Of a stretch of DNA of 64,000 nt, positions 42,415 through 51,976 are shown piece by piece. The translations under genes and the position numbers were made by a program. The stretch covers positions 1 through 64,000 of the forward strand of contig NZ_PXZL01000011.1 of the NCBI RefSeq assembly GCF_003013405.1, in the 5' to 3' direction. Source of the stretch: Brevibacillus formosus (GTDB taxonomy: Bacteria > Bacillota > Bacilli > Brevibacillales > Brevibacillaceae). Under the pieces are notes generated by a model. The model saw nothing but the letters and a program-made list of their open reading frames with translations. It was not told the DNA's origin and searched no databases. Within the stretch, counting starts at the first letter, position 1. Every line of letters begins with the position of its first letter.

Positions 42415-43632
42415 GTGGCACGCGTATTGTATGTTACGATTCCAGCAGATGGTCACGTGAATCCTACATTGGGATTAGTGAAGCAGCTAGTCGACAACGG
42501 AGAAGAAGTCGTCTATATGTGTTCAGAAGAATATCGGGATAGGCTTGCCCAGACTGGAGCGCAATTCCGCGCTTATCAATTGGATGAACAAGTACCTCGT
42601 GATTTAGGCTTTAACCCAACAGAATTCAAACACCCTCTTCATTTCACCGATTTTATGCTGCGAGGCATTATTGAACCCCGCATTCCCGAAATTCTTACGC
42701 GGATAGAAAACGAATCATTTGATTACCTGATTTTTGACTCCTTGTTTGGGTGGGGAGGAGCGATTTTAGGCGAGAAATTAGGAATCCCGACGATCTGCTC
42801 CGTAACCAACCTGGCATTTGCCGAACCGCTCAGCCATATTGTCGAAGTGTTTGATGCAAGCGATGATGTAGATGTGGATGCACTTTATGAACGAGTGACG
42901 CAGACTGCACAGAGCATTGCTCGTGTATGTAACGTAGCCGTCCCTGCCATTGAAGATATTACCCGCCAGTATGGGGACATGAAGATTGTCTTTACCAGCC
43001 GTGAATTCCAGCCAGATGCTGACAAGCTGGATGATAGCTACATTTTTACAGGACCGTCGATTACTTCGCGCCCGGATTCTCCTTCGTTCCCGTTTGAAAA
43101 GCTACGCGCTCCATACGATAAGGTCGTATACATTTCCATGGGCAGTATTTTGACCAAAGATGTGGAATTGTACAAAATGTGCTTTGCAGCCTTTCAAGAT
43201 ATTCCGGCTCAATTCGTGCTTTCTTGCGGAAGAGAAACGGAACGGAAGGCGCTGGGTGATGATATTCCACCAAATTTCATCGTTGAACCGTACGTTCCGC
43301 AACTGGAAGTGCTCCAGCAAGCCGATGCTTTTATTACACATGCTGGCATGAACAGTGCGAGTGAGGCTCTCTATTTTCATGTGCCCCTCGTCATGATTCC
43401 ATTGAGTTCCGATCAACCGATTGTGGCGAAGCGGGTGGAGGAGCTGGGAGCGGGGATTATGTTAGATAGAGGGAAGCTCACACCGACAGCTTTGAAGGAT
43501 GCTTTGCTGCAAGTGTTGAACGAGCCCACCTATAAAGAGCATGCGATACAGGTAGGGGACTCCTTGCGTAAGGCTGGCGGATACCAAGAAGCTGCAAGAC
43601 GTATCATGTCTTTGTATTCCGTGCCGAATTAA
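42415..43632 (+). CDS. MGT-family (macrolide-type) glycosyltransferase
   Basis: A 405-aa UDP-glucose-type GT1 enzyme like B. subtilis YjiC/YojK and OleD, which glycosylate macrolides and flavonoids. N-terminus VLYVTIPADGHVNPTLGLVK with the acceptor His; donor-side motif VEPYVPQLEVLQQADAFITH followed by AGMNSASEALYFHVPLVMIP and the closing SSDQP. GTG 42415 follows TGGAGGTGGAG. A TATAAT box lies at 42362-42367. It is a single gene ended by a perfect terminator. The natural acceptor is unknown; self-resistance or detoxification is possible. Confidence 0.9.
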   Translation: MARVLYVTIPADGHVNPTLGLVKQLVDNGEEVVYMCSEEYRDRLAQTGAQFRAYQLDEQVPRDLGFNPTEFKHPLHFTDFMLRGIIEPRIPEILTRIENESFDYLIFDSLFGWGGAILGEKLGIPTICSVTNLAFAEPLSHIVEVFDASDDVDVDALYERVTQTAQSIARVCNVAVPAIEDITRQYGDMKIVFTSREFQPDADKLDDSYIFTGPSITSRPDSPSFPFEKLRAPYDKVVYISMGSILTKDVELYKMCFAAFQDIPAQFVLSCGRETERKALGDDIPPNFIVEPYVPQLEVLQQADAFITHAGMNSASEALYFHVPLVMIPLSSDQPIVAKRVEELGAGIMLDRGKLTPTALKDALLQVLNEPTYKEHAIQVGDSLRKAGGYQEAARRIMSLYSVPN

Positions 43633-43637
43633 AAAAG

Positions 43638-43681
43638 AAAAGCTTCTTGCCTTCTCATCATGAGCGGCAAGAAGCTTTTTT
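43638..43681 (+). terminator. Terminator of the MGT gene
   Basis: AAAGCTTCTTGCC and GGCAAGAAGCTTT form a perfect stem followed by TTTT. The following 43682-43923 stretch shows no gene. Confidence 0.92.
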
Positions 43682-43923
43682 GACTATAAAGCAAAATCAG
43701 TATAAGGCGGTTCAGGAGGTTGAGATTTAGCGGCGTTACCATTCGCGAGTAAAAAGTCTCGATGGATAAAACTACAGGTTAACTGGCAAAATACCGTTCA
43801 TTTTATTCAGGGGATGACGGGAACAGACCTAGTTTTTCGAAAATTTATATGTGAGCAGGGGGTGTTATTCAGGTGACGTAGTGCCATAATAGAAGGATGA
43901 TAGTCAGAAGGAGATAGATTTGA

Positions 43924-44358
43924 TTGAATAAACCTGTAATCAAAAATGAGCTTCCCCTAAATTTTGAGGAATTAAAGAAGGCTGCCAATCGAACATCGAA
44001 TTGGAGAGAGCGCTTAGAAGCTGTTGAAGAATTAGGACAGTGGAAGCATGAAGAAACAGTGAAATTACTAACGAGAATCATGGAAAACGATACGGTGTAC
44101 AAAGTGCAAGAGACTGCTTTTCAAAAACTGAAAGCATTTGGGGAAGGTGTACGATTGCCTGCTCAGAAAAAAGGCGACTTGATCAAAGGAGCAACGAAAG
44201 CCTTGGTAAGAATTAAGAAAAGCTTGCCAAAAGGCCATACCTTCGAGGAATTCAAAGAGAAACTGCAAAAAATGAGAAGCGATATCTATGATACGTACGA
44301 GGGAGAAAAAGGTGCTGATTTTGATCAGTGGCTTGAAAATACCTGGGCTTCGTTATAG
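43924..44358 (+). CDS. HEAT-repeat protein
   Basis: A 144-aa cytosolic helical protein. Residues ~20-80 form HEAT-like repeats: SNWRERLEAVEELGQWKHEE, TVKLLTRIMENDTVYKVQET, AFQKLKAFGEG. The C-terminal part (HTFEEFKEKLQKMRSDIYDT ... FDQWLENTWASL) is helical and unassigned. TTG 43924 is preceded by AAGGAG. Such proteins act as binding scaffolds; the partner is unknown. Confidence 0.75.
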   Translation: MNKPVIKNELPLNFEELKKAANRTSNWRERLEAVEELGQWKHEETVKLLTRIMENDTVYKVQETAFQKLKAFGEGVRLPAQKKGDLIKGATKALVRIKKSLPKGHTFEEFKEKLQKMRSDIYDTYEGEKGADFDQWLENTWASL

Positions 44359-44369
44359 TTATTTGGATC

Positions 44370-44413
44370 GAAGAAGCCCTGCCACTTTCTGAAAGTGCAG
44401 GACTTCTTCTTTT
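44370..44413. terminator. Bidirectional terminator between convergent genes
   Basis: GAAGAAG and CTTCTTC flank an inner CCTGCACTTTC-type stem (CCTGC/GCAGG, CACTTTC/GAAAGTG), followed by TTTT. Confidence 0.82.
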
Positions 44414-44418
44414 GCTTC

Positions 44419-45741
44419 TTATTTCAAATCCTTACCCACTTTAATCACATACATCTGCGTTGGATTGCTGTTGATTTTAATCTTACCCTTCTCGTCATAG
44501 CCCTCAACACCGAAATCATTGTCATTCACAACGGCAATCGTATTTTTATCGACAATCGCCAATCCTTCCAGCTTTTCATGCGGATAATTCAGCTTGGCTA
44601 CATCCACCAGCAATTCCTTGAAAACAGGCACAATCCCTTTCTCTTTCACTTGGGCAAGACTGAGTTTTTCGAAGTCATGCTCACTTGTAGGAGTACCGAG
44701 TAAATTGGTTGCTTTCGAAAAATCTGCCTTATAAATACGTTTAAGCTGTACGTCTGCCCCGGCATTTTTGTCTCGCTCGTCAATCAGTAACACATCCTGG
44801 CTGAGTGCGGCCAAATCGCTGATAACGACGTCTTTTTGTTTCACTTTCACGAAATCCTTCGCGTTCTCTGAAATGTACATGTACTCGCCTACAACTTTTT
44901 TGGTGGCGAGATCCATTTTTAAAATGCGCAAATTACGGGAGGCTTCGCCTGATTTTTTATTAGGGAGTGCCATCGGACTTTGGATCGAAGTATACAAGAA
45001 CTTGCCGTCTGGCGAGATGGTGATACCTTCGAATCCACGATTTGCAATGCGCTTGGAATAGACGGCTGGCAGCGTATCAAAAATTTCCATCTTTGCGCCT
45101 GCGGTAACCAAGGCTTCTTTGGTGCCCTTAGGTACATAGCGGCCTAGGATTGTGCCGTCACGCCTTACTTGAATGATGGATGGGCGGTATTCATCGGATA
45201 ACCAAAAAGTATCGTCGACCGGGTTGTAAGCGATGCCTTCCAAATCCAAACCGTCTGGATCGTAACTAATCTTTTTTGTTCCCGTTACATCGTAGGGAAC
45301 TTCATCAGGGCCAGCGAGGTTTGGCAATCCGCTGATATAGGTAGTTTTCGTAAAAGCGTTGATCTTGCCCTGTGGCAAACGCAGCTTGATGGTTTCTAAA
45401 ACGTGAATGCTTCCATTCTCCACTTTAATTTTGTACAAGCGTGGTGTGTAGTTTTGGTCAGGGAATGTACGCAGCTCGTCCTTGCCGTATTGCCCATTGG
45501 GTCCACGGTCAGCCAATGTATAAAAGATAGAAGGCGGATCGTTTGGGAGATGCACCAGACCAGAGAAACCGCCTTCTTTAATACCTTCAGCGAGCGCAGG
45601 AGGATTTTTCCATTCGTGAATTTCGGCTACAACGGGTGCTCCCGTTATATTTTGAGTTGCACCTGCTCCTTGTGTTCCGATCAAGGACAGAGCCGTGATT
45701 GTTGCGATCAGCAAGCTTTTCTTTTGAAAGTGAATCTTCAT
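44419..45741 (-). CDS. Secreted esterase-like phytase-family protein
   Basis: A ~440-aa exported protein with a Sec signal peptide (KKSLLIATITALSLIGTQGAG). The mature part is a beta-propeller of the 'esterase-like activity of phytase' group: GGFSGLVHLPNDPPSIFYTL, ADRGPNG, DPDGLDLEGIAYNPVDDTFW with LSDEYRPSI, RGFEGITISPDGKFLYTSIQ, and LEGLAIVDKNTIAVVNDNDF. These residues line an acidic, Ca-binding site in relatives. The second of two adjacent ATGs is favoured because GGAGGG lies 5 nt before it. It stands alone, convergent with the HEAT gene. Confidence 0.88.
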   Translation of the reverse strand: MKIHFQKKSLLIATITALSLIGTQGAGATQNITGAPVVAEIHEWKNPPALAEGIKEGGFSGLVHLPNDPPSIFYTLADRGPNGQYGKDELRTFPDQNYTPRLYKIKVENGSIHVLETIKLRLPQGKINAFTKTTYISGLPNLAGPDEVPYDVTGTKKISYDPDGLDLEGIAYNPVDDTFWLSDEYRPSIIQVRRDGTILGRYVPKGTKEALVTAGAKMEIFDTLPAVYSKRIANRGFEGITISPDGKFLYTSIQSPMALPNKKSGEASRNLRILKMDLATKKVVGEYMYISENAKDFVKVKQKDVVISDLAALSQDVLLIDERDKNAGADVQLKRIYKADFSKATNLLGTPTSEHDFEKLSLAQVKEKGIVPVFKELLVDVAKLNYPHEKLEGLAIVDKNTIAVVNDNDFGVEGYDEKGKIKINSNPTQMYVIKVGKDLK

Positions 45742-45884
45742 CATATCCCTCCGAATGAAAAAACGACGTAATAAACCACTTGTGTTAGACTACCCGATCT
45801 ATATTGGGAAAATATGAAGCTAAAATGATGGTTTTGTAAAAATTAACAACAAAATAATGAATTCTGAATAATCGTAAAACAAAA

Positions 45885-45912
45885 TTGACACACGCTCTTT
45901 TGATCTTATAAA
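45885..45912 (+). promoter_or_regulatory. Sigma-A promoter of the orphan trpB
   Basis: TTGACA (45885-45890) and TATAAA (45907-45912) with a 16-bp spacer, 47 bp before trpB. No T-box, TRAP-type repeat or leader peptide is seen. Confidence 0.65.
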
Positions 45913-45958
45913 ATGCAAGGAAGGATTGAGGACTAGTTATAGCTGAGGAGAGATGAGC

Positions 45959-47125
45959 ATGTCATTGACAGAACAGACAAAAAAGGGATATTTCGGTGAG
46001 TTTGGAGGAAGCTTTGTCCCTCCACAATTACAGGAAGTATTGGACTATTTAGCTGAGCGATTTGAAAAGTATAAAGATGATGAGGAATTCATCGAAGAGT
46101 ACAAGTACTATCTGAAAGAATATATAGGTCGTGAGAATCCGTTGACTTTTGCTCGTCATTTAACTGCAAAACTCGGCGGTGCCAAAATTTATCTAAAGCG
46201 AGAAGATTTAAACCATACCGGTGCCCACAAGATCAATAATGTCATCGGTCAAATCCTTCTGGCAAAGCGAATGGGTGCACAGCGTATTATCGCCGAGACG
46301 GGTGCAGGACAGCATGGAGTTGCTACCGCGACTGTTTGCGCGATGTTTGGCATGGAATGCGTGATCTATATGGGCGCGGAGGATACGAAAAGACAGGCCC
46401 TGAATGTATTTCGAATGGAGCTTTTAGGGGCAAAAGTGATAGCGGTGTCCAAAGGGCAAGGAAGATTGAAGGATGCAGTTGATGAAGCGCTGAATGATTT
46501 GGTACAAAACTATCAGAACACTTTCTATCTATTGGGATCTGCGGTTGGTCCGCATCCGTTCCCTACGATGGTAAAGTATTTCCAATCAATTATCAGTGAA
46601 GAATCAAAACGACAAATCTTAGAAAAAGAAGGTCGGTTGCCGGATGCGGTTATCGCCGCTGTTGGCGGTGGCAGTAACGCGATTGGAGCTTTTGCCCATT
46701 ATATAGAGGAACCATCTGTTCGTCTGATTGGTGTTGAGCCTGATCAGGCACCTACCTTGACCAAAGGGGTTCCAGCCGTCCTTCATGGTTTTAAATGTTT
46801 AGTGCTACTAGATGAAAATGGGGAACCTCAAAAAACGTATTCAATTGCTGCCGGGCTGGACTATCCTGGAATTGGCCCAGAGCATAGCCAGCTAAAAGTC
46901 AGTGGACGAGCGGAGTATTACACGGTGACGAATGAAGAGGTATTGGCGGCTTTTCAAGAATTATCGAGAACAGAGGGGATTATTCCCGCCTTGGAAAGCG
47001 CACATGCCATTGCGTATGCCTTGCAGCTGGCTCCCACTCTGTCCTCGGAGCAGATCCTGATTGTTAATCTGTCTGGAAGAGGGGACAAAGACGTCGAACA
47101 AGTTTTCCATTTGTTAAACAAATAA
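45959..47125 (+). CDS. trpB: Tryptophan synthase beta chain (orphan copy)
   Basis: PLP enzyme that condenses indole with serine to give tryptophan. 388 aa, TrpB1-type length. The PLP lysine lies in [11 protein letters not shown], then [13 protein letters not shown] and the phosphate-binding [12 protein letters not shown]; the C-terminus has [18 protein letters not shown] 45959 is favoured because GAGGAG sits 8 nt upstream. No trpA, trpF, trpC or other trp gene is adjacent, so it is either a stand-alone indole-salvage enzyme or the genome's second trpB. Confidence 0.92.
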   Translation: MSLTEQTKKGYFGEFGGSFVPPQLQEVLDYLAERFEKYKDDEEFIEEYKYYLKEYIGRENPLTFARHLTAKLGGAKIYLKREDLNHTGAHKINNVIGQILLAKRMGAQRIIAETGAGQHGVATATVCAMFGMECVIYMGAEDTKRQALNVFRMELLGAKVIAVSKGQGRLKDAVDEALNDLVQNYQNTFYLLGSAVGPHPFPTMVKYFQSIISEESKRQILEKEGRLPDAVIAAVGGGSNAIGAFAHYIEEPSVRLIGVEPDQAPTLTKGVPAVLHGFKCLVLLDENGEPQKTYSIAAGLDYPGIGPEHSQLKVSGRAEYYTVTNEEVLAAFQELSRTEGIIPALESAHAIAYALQLAPTLSSEQILIVNLSGRGDKDVEQVFHLLNK

Positions 47126-47132
47126 GAGATGC

Positions 47133-47164
47133 AGAGGCCGTCCTTAAGGGATTGCCTCTTTTTT
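47133..47164 (+). terminator. Terminator of trpB
   Basis: AGAGGC and GCCTCT enclose an inner GTCC/GGGA pair and are followed by TTTTTT. Confidence 0.8.
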
Positions 47165-47297
47165 GTCTATCGACCGCATTTTTTCACTGTGATTGTATAT
47201 TTTTTAGTAAAACTTTAGTATTATTTTTTGAAGGGTTCCAAATAATAGTGGTTTAATCATACTTCATACGAGTCCATGTATGAGATTGGAGATAATG

Positions 47298-48236
47298 ATG
47301 AAGAAAAACATTTACTTTAACCATGATGGCGGCGTTGATGATTTGATTTCTTTATTCTTGCTGCTCCAAATGGATAATGTGAATCTGACGGGGGTATCCG
47401 TCATTCCAGCGGATTGCTATTTGGAACCAGCGATGTTTGCCAGCCGGAAAATCATTGATCGTTTTGGTAAAGGCGGTTTGGATGTAGCAGAGTCCAATTC
47501 CCGCGGGAAAAATCCTTTTCCAAAGGACTGGCGCATGCATGCATTTTATGTAGACGCACTGCCATTGCTCAATGAATCGGGAGAAGTGATCACGCGAGTA
47601 GCGGACAAGCCTGCCCATCTTCACATGATTGAAACGCTGCGTGCAACGGAAGGAAAAACGACCTTGCTGTTTACCGGTCCTTTGACTGACCTTGCGCGTG
47701 CATTGGATATCGATCCGACCATCGAAGAAAAAGTAGAACGCCTGGTGTGGATGGGCGGAACATTCCGCGAAGAAGGAAACGTGCATGAGCCTGAGCATGA
47801 TGGAACCGCAGAGTGGAACGCATTCTGGGACCCGGAAGCGGCTGCTCGCGTATGGGAAAGCGGAATTGAGATTGATATGGTCGCACTGGAGAGCACGAAC
47901 CAAGTCCCACTGACACTGGATGTTCGTGATCGCTGGGCAAAGGAGCGCAAGCATATCGGTGTCGATTTCTTGGGTCAATGCTACGCAATGGTGCCGCCGC
48001 TTGTACACTTCTCGACCAACTCGACTTACTACCTGTGGGATGTATTAACCACAGCATTTGTTGGCAATAGTGATCTTGTAAAGGTGCAAAAGGTTAACAG
48101 CATCGTGATTACAGAAGGTGCTAGCCAAGGTCGAACCGTTGAGACGGCTGACGGACGCCCGGTACATGTGGTTTATGACGTAGATCGTGATGCATTCTTT
48201 GACTACATGACAGAATTAGCGAAAAAAGCGATCTAG
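47298..48236 (+). CDS. Nucleoside hydrolase (IunH family)
   Basis: Ca2+-dependent hydrolase that cleaves ribonucleosides to base and ribose for salvage. 312 aa. The N-terminal metal site appears as YFNHDGGVDDLISLFLLL, a variant of the usual DxDxxxDD with Asn-His-Asp-Gly-Gly-x-Asp-Asp. Further motifs are LLFTGPLTDLARAL, WMGGTF and AEWNAFWDPEAAARVW. ATG 47298 has GGAG 6 nt upstream. It lies 57 nt before a nucleoside permease gene, forming an uptake-and-cleavage pair. Confidence 0.88.
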   Translation: MKKNIYFNHDGGVDDLISLFLLLQMDNVNLTGVSVIPADCYLEPAMFASRKIIDRFGKGGLDVAESNSRGKNPFPKDWRMHAFYVDALPLLNESGEVITRVADKPAHLHMIETLRATEGKTTLLFTGPLTDLARALDIDPTIEEKVERLVWMGGTFREEGNVHEPEHDGTAEWNAFWDPEAAARVWESGIEIDMVALESTNQVPLTLDVRDRWAKERKHIGVDFLGQCYAMVPPLVHFSTNSTYYLWDVLTTAFVGNSDLVKVQKVNSIVITEGASQGRTVETADGRPVHVVYDVDRDAFFDYMTELAKKAI

Positions 48237-48293
48237 AACAAAGCAAGTCATCTTAGATATCGACACAGCTGGCGATACAGAAAGGATACGTTC

Positions 48294-49508
48294 ATGCAAT
48301 ACATTTGGGGAGTTCTCGGCATCCTGGGAATTTTTTTAATAGCCATTGCGTTTTCGAAAAATCGCAGAGCGATTCAACCGAGGACGGTCATTGGTGCGTT
48401 TGCGATTCAGTTTATTTTTGCTTTGGTTGTACTGAAATGGGATTTTGGGAAAAAGCTTCTGGAGTACTTGGCGTCGATCGTTCAAAGCATCATTGATTCG
48501 ACGAATGCCGGAATTCAGTTCTTGTTTGGCGGGATACTCGGTGCACAGAACGCAGGCTTTACTTTTGCCCTGCAAGTATTGCCGATCATTATTTTCTTCT
48601 CTTCCTTGATTTCGGTCCTGTATTATCTCGGAATTATGCAGTGGGCGACGAAAATCATCGGTGGATTTTTGTCTCGAGTGCTCAAAACGAGCGAAACCGA
48701 ATCCATGTCGGCCTCTGCAAATATTTTCTTGGGTCCGATTGAGGCGCCACTTGTCGTAAAGCCTTATATTGAGAAAATGACCAAGTCCGAGCTGTTCGCT
48801 GTAATGACAGGCGGACTGGCGTGTGTTTCGGGTTCGGTAATCGGTGGGTATGCGATGCTTGGTGTTCCGATTGAATATTTGTTGGCCGCAGCATTCATGG
48901 GAGCGCCTGGTGGTTTATTGCTCGCGAAAATTATCATGCCAGAAACAGAACAGCCAAACAGAGTGGAACGTGTGGAAGTCATGAAAGATACGGAGTCCAG
49001 AAACGTCATTGACGCGGCTGCACGCGGGGCTTCGGACGGGCTCAAAGTAGCTGCTGGTGTCGGGGCGCTGTTGCTCGCGTTTATCTCGTTGATTTTCTTG
49101 CTGAACTCGATTATTGGCTGGCTTGGCGGGCTAGTGGGAGTACAAGCGTTGACGCTCGAGCACATTTTAGGCTACCTGTTCGCGCCGATTGCCTTTATGA
49201 TCGGGGTTCCATGGGAGGAAGCGCTAAAAGCCGGTTCTTTCATCGGGCAAAAGATTGTCCTCAATGAATTTGTCGCGTACACGGCTTTTGCCCCTGAGAT
49301 TGCGAATTTGTCCCAGAAAAGTGTTGTGATCATCAGCTTCGCCCTTTGTGGCTTTGCCAATTTGGCTGCGCTGGCTATGGTCATCGGCGGCTTGGGCGGA
49401 TTTGCTCCGTCAAGAAGATCAGACCTTGCAGAGATGGGCTTGCGTGCAGTAGTTGCAGCAACCTTGGCGAATCTGTTGAGCGCAGCGATTGCGGGGATGC
49501 TCATTTAG
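48294..49508 (+). CDS. nupC: NupC-type concentrative nucleoside transporter
   Basis: A 404-aa CNT-family, cation-coupled nucleoside importer with about ten membrane helices. Characteristic segments are [40 protein letters not shown] (substrate-binding hairpin), [20 protein letters not shown], and [23 protein letters not shown] 48294 follows AAAGGA. Downstream of the nucleoside hydrolase gene, it completes a salvage operon. Confidence 0.92.
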   Translation: MQYIWGVLGILGIFLIAIAFSKNRRAIQPRTVIGAFAIQFIFALVVLKWDFGKKLLEYLASIVQSIIDSTNAGIQFLFGGILGAQNAGFTFALQVLPIIIFFSSLISVLYYLGIMQWATKIIGGFLSRVLKTSETESMSASANIFLGPIEAPLVVKPYIEKMTKSELFAVMTGGLACVSGSVIGGYAMLGVPIEYLLAAAFMGAPGGLLLAKIIMPETEQPNRVERVEVMKDTESRNVIDAAARGASDGLKVAAGVGALLLAFISLIFLLNSIIGWLGGLVGVQALTLEHILGYLFAPIAFMIGVPWEEALKAGSFIGQKIVLNEFVAYTAFAPEIANLSQKSVVIISFALCGFANLAALAMVIGGLGGFAPSRRSDLAEMGLRAVVAATLANLLSAAIAGMLI

Positions 49509-49529
49509 ATGAGTGGGTAGAAATAAGTA

Positions 49530-49563
49530 CGAGGGCTGGAGTGATCCATGCCCTCGTTTTTTT
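49530..49563 (+). terminator. Terminator of the nucleoside operon
   Basis: CGAGGGC and GCCCTCG form a stem followed by TTTTTTT. Confidence 0.88.
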
Positions 49564-49652
49564 GGTACTACGCGAAGTTGGTACTACTCGCTTTTAGTGT
49601 TCCCCGCTACAATCTTGTTAGTAAAAACAAGCCATGATTTGGTGGGGATACG

Positions 49653-50315
49653 ATGAAGCATGTTCTGTTATTTCTAGGGCCAACGCTCATGATCTTTTTT
49701 GGTTTACAGGTCATGAGTAGCGTCCCAGTCACGTTTTTGCTGTTTTACGGGTGGCTGTTTGGGGTTCCGTTTGTAGACATGATCGTCTTGAAAAGAAATA
49801 CATGGCGGGACACATTCAGGCAAATCGGATTGGGAACCAACCGCCCCAATATGTATCACGGCGTTTTGACTGGACTTCTTTCCTTTTTCACCATTATTGT
49901 TGCGGGATATTTCTTTCACAGCCTTTTGTTTGATAAGGATGATCTGCAAAACTTATTGGTACAATGGGATTTCTCAGGCAACCTTGTCGTTTTGCTCATC
50001 CTTGTTTTGCTAGTGATCAATCCGTTTCTTGAGGAAATCTACTGGAGAGGATATTTATTTAAAAAGCTGGGAGGAAAACAGACAAAGCGAACTATGATTT
50101 TGCTGACGTCATTGTTTTACAGCCTGTATCATTTCCTCTCCATCATTCCTTTGTTTAGCTGGCCGTATAATATCGCGATGATTTTGCCAGTGTTTTTGGC
50201 GGGAATGATTTGGGGATATATGCGAGACAAGAGCAACTCACTGATGGGTTCGATCGTCAGTCATATCCTTGCAGATTCAGGGATTATGGCTGTCTATCTA
50301 CTATTCTTGAAATGA
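49653..50315 (+). CDS. CPBP-family intramembrane glutamic protease
   Basis: A 220-aa membrane protein with about seven helices and the CPBP/Abi motifs: NPFLEEIYWRGYLFKKL (catalytic Glu-Glu and Arg), the second motif SLFYSLYHFL (His), and SIVSHILADS (His). Bacterial members are linked to bacteriocin immunity or prenyl-protease-like functions. ATG 49653 follows GGTGGGGATA. It is a single gene with its own terminator; no bacteriocin gene is adjacent. Confidence 0.88.
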   Translation: MKHVLLFLGPTLMIFFGLQVMSSVPVTFLLFYGWLFGVPFVDMIVLKRNTWRDTFRQIGLGTNRPNMYHGVLTGLLSFFTIIVAGYFFHSLLFDKDDLQNLLVQWDFSGNLVVLLILVLLVINPFLEEIYWRGYLFKKLGGKQTKRTMILLTSLFYSLYHFLSIIPLFSWPYNIAMILPVFLAGMIWGYMRDKSNSLMGSIVSHILADSGIMAVYLLFLK

Positions 50316-50324
50316 ATGATGCTG

Positions 50325-50352
50325 GTATGGAGGCAAGCTTCCATACTTTTTT
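50325..50352 (+). terminator. Terminator of the CPBP gene
   Basis: GTATGGA and TCCATAC with a short loop, followed by TTTTTT. Confidence 0.8.
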
Positions 50353-50433
50353 CTATTGGGTGGATAAGGAGGAAAAAGAGCCGTGTTGGAAAAAATAAGA
50401 AGTTAGGTAATCTCAAAAGATGGAGCTGAAATC

Positions 50434-51018
50434 ATGAACGTAGACGTACTGTTTAACCAGTTTCCCATTCTAAAATCAGATCGGTTCACCTTGAAGAAAA
50501 TCGAAGAGCAGCATTTGGACGAAGTATTTGAACTCTATAGCAATGACAACGTTTTTGCCTACTGCGGCATTATCCCCAAGCATAACAAAGAGACAGTAAA
50601 AAACATGATCGGGCATTTTGAGAGAGACTATTTGAAAAAGTCGAGGATCAAATGGGGGATCTTCGCCAATGATAACCCCGATCACTTGCTTGGCATTATC
50701 GAGGCTTTCGACTTTCAGCAAAAGGTAAACATGGTGACGATTGGCTACTTTTTGTCCGAAGCGCATTGGGGAAAAGGGATTGCGACGGAAGCGGTAAACA
50801 TACTGCTTTCCTTTTTGTTCATGGATGTCAATGTTAACAGAATACAGGCGGAAGTGATGCCTCCGAATGAGACCTCAAAGAAAGTATTGTTGAAGAATGG
50901 CTTCATGAAGGAAGGGACACTCAGACAAGCAACGCTATGGTCAGGCAAAGGAATCGTGGATCTAGAGATATACGGAATGCTGAAAGAGGACTACGAAAAT
51001 GGGGCAAAGAAAGAATGA
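50434..51018 (+). CDS. GNAT acetyltransferase (RimJ/RimL type)
   Basis: A 194-aa N-acetyltransferase of the RimJ/RimL group, using acetyl-CoA. Visible are the N-terminal SDRFTLKKIEEQHLDEVFEL, the acetyl-CoA loop YFLSEAHWGKGIATEAVNIL (motif A, GKGIATEA), and the late strand with MPPNETSKKVLLKNGFMKEG. ATG 50434 follows TGGAG. It may acetylate a ribosomal protein or antibiotic; substrate unknown. It is 27 nt from the next gene and likely co-transcribed with it. Confidence 0.88.
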   Translation: MNVDVLFNQFPILKSDRFTLKKIEEQHLDEVFELYSNDNVFAYCGIIPKHNKETVKNMIGHFERDYLKKSRIKWGIFANDNPDHLLGIIEAFDFQQKVNMVTIGYFLSEAHWGKGIATEAVNILLSFLFMDVNVNRIQAEVMPPNETSKKVLLKNGFMKEGTLRQATLWSGKGIVDLEIYGMLKEDYENGAKKE

Positions 51019-51045
51019 GACAGAAGTAAGTGGGAGAAAAAGCGG

Positions 51046-51867
51046 ATGAAAACCATAGACGACCTGCAAATGAACAACTGGCTATCCATGGGGCTGGGGA
51101 AGAAAAAAGAATGGCTCAAGTCCTTTGAAGGTTATAAAGGTCATGCCTTTACATTCAAAAGCGTAGAGAGCTTTACCTCAGGCAAACTAGCCCTGGATAC
51201 GGGCATCTATGAGCTGGACGGCTGCGAGTATGTATTCGTACCGGGCAGTAGAGTCAGATTGGGATGGAATCAGCCAGTGAAACAAGATGAATTTATTCTG
51301 TCTGCGATGCAGAGCGAGCTTGAGATCGCTGGTTTTGAACAGGATGCCCTCGATTATCTTTCAACCGTATTTTCGCCGGTAAGAGAAGCAGAGATTCCCC
51401 CGATGCTTGTGGAAAGAAATGTACAGCAAGTAGTCAATGCGGATGGTTTGGTTAACTTCATGGAGGTTATCAAGGAGTTTGACCAGCAAGGCTTCTCGTT
51501 ACTGACGGAGGATGAATGGGAGTACATATGCGGGGGAGGAACTAAGCGGATTTTCAGTGATCATCTTGAGCAGGGTCTTTTAGAGGATATCGGTATGGAA
51601 AAACGGTATTACTATGACGCAGACTTGGAGAAACCGAATGGCTTTGGTGTGTATATCGCATACGATCCATATCTGTATGAGCTTGTAAATGCCCATTGCT
51701 ATGTGAAAGGCGGAGATGGGGGAGCAGCTGCACATGGCGGATATTATATGTTGGGCGTGGTTCCGCTGTCTCCCCATTATAGAGATGAAGGAATTAAGGA
51801 GCTAATTTGCAGCGATGGGAATTTTGATTGTGATGTCTATGCAAGGCGCGTGGTAAGGATCAAGTAG
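51046..51867 (+). CDS. FGE/sulfatase-modifying-factor-like protein
   Basis: A 273-aa cytosolic protein. Its C-terminal half has the fold signature of the formylglycine-generating-enzyme group: FVPGSRVRLGWN in the first half, then GFSLLTEDEWEYICGGGTKR, GGDGGAAAHGGYYMLGVVPL and DCDVYARRVVRIK at the end. The paired active-site Cys of true FGE are not evident, so it is probably a non-catalytic or divergent relative. It follows the GNAT gene closely. Function unknown. Confidence 0.6.
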   Translation: MKTIDDLQMNNWLSMGLGKKKEWLKSFEGYKGHAFTFKSVESFTSGKLALDTGIYELDGCEYVFVPGSRVRLGWNQPVKQDEFILSAMQSELEIAGFEQDALDYLSTVFSPVREAEIPPMLVERNVQQVVNADGLVNFMEVIKEFDQQGFSLLTEDEWEYICGGGTKRIFSDHLEQGLLEDIGMEKRYYYDADLEKPNGFGVYIAYDPYLYELVNAHCYVKGGDGGAAAHGGYYMLGVVPLSPHYRDEGIKELICSDGNFDCDVYARRVVRIK

Positions 51868-51976
51868 ACGCGAGTTTTCGAGCAAACCACCAGAATACAC
51901 CGTTACTTGTAAAAGCCCTCCTATGTTACTATGATGGGTATGATCAATCATAGGCATCGGGAATGGGGAAAACATC

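Noticed and set aside
45742..45958. T-box or TRAP control before trpB
   Set aside because: No T-box consensus, no run of GAG/TAG triplets and no leader peptide; only a plain promoter is visible.
47165..47297. Purine riboswitch before the nucleoside hydrolase gene
   Set aside because: The conserved three-way junction bases are not present in this short leader.
47352..48057. Long minus-strand ORFs opposite the nucleoside hydrolase gene
   Set aside because: Antisense shadows with no ribosome site or recognisable domain.
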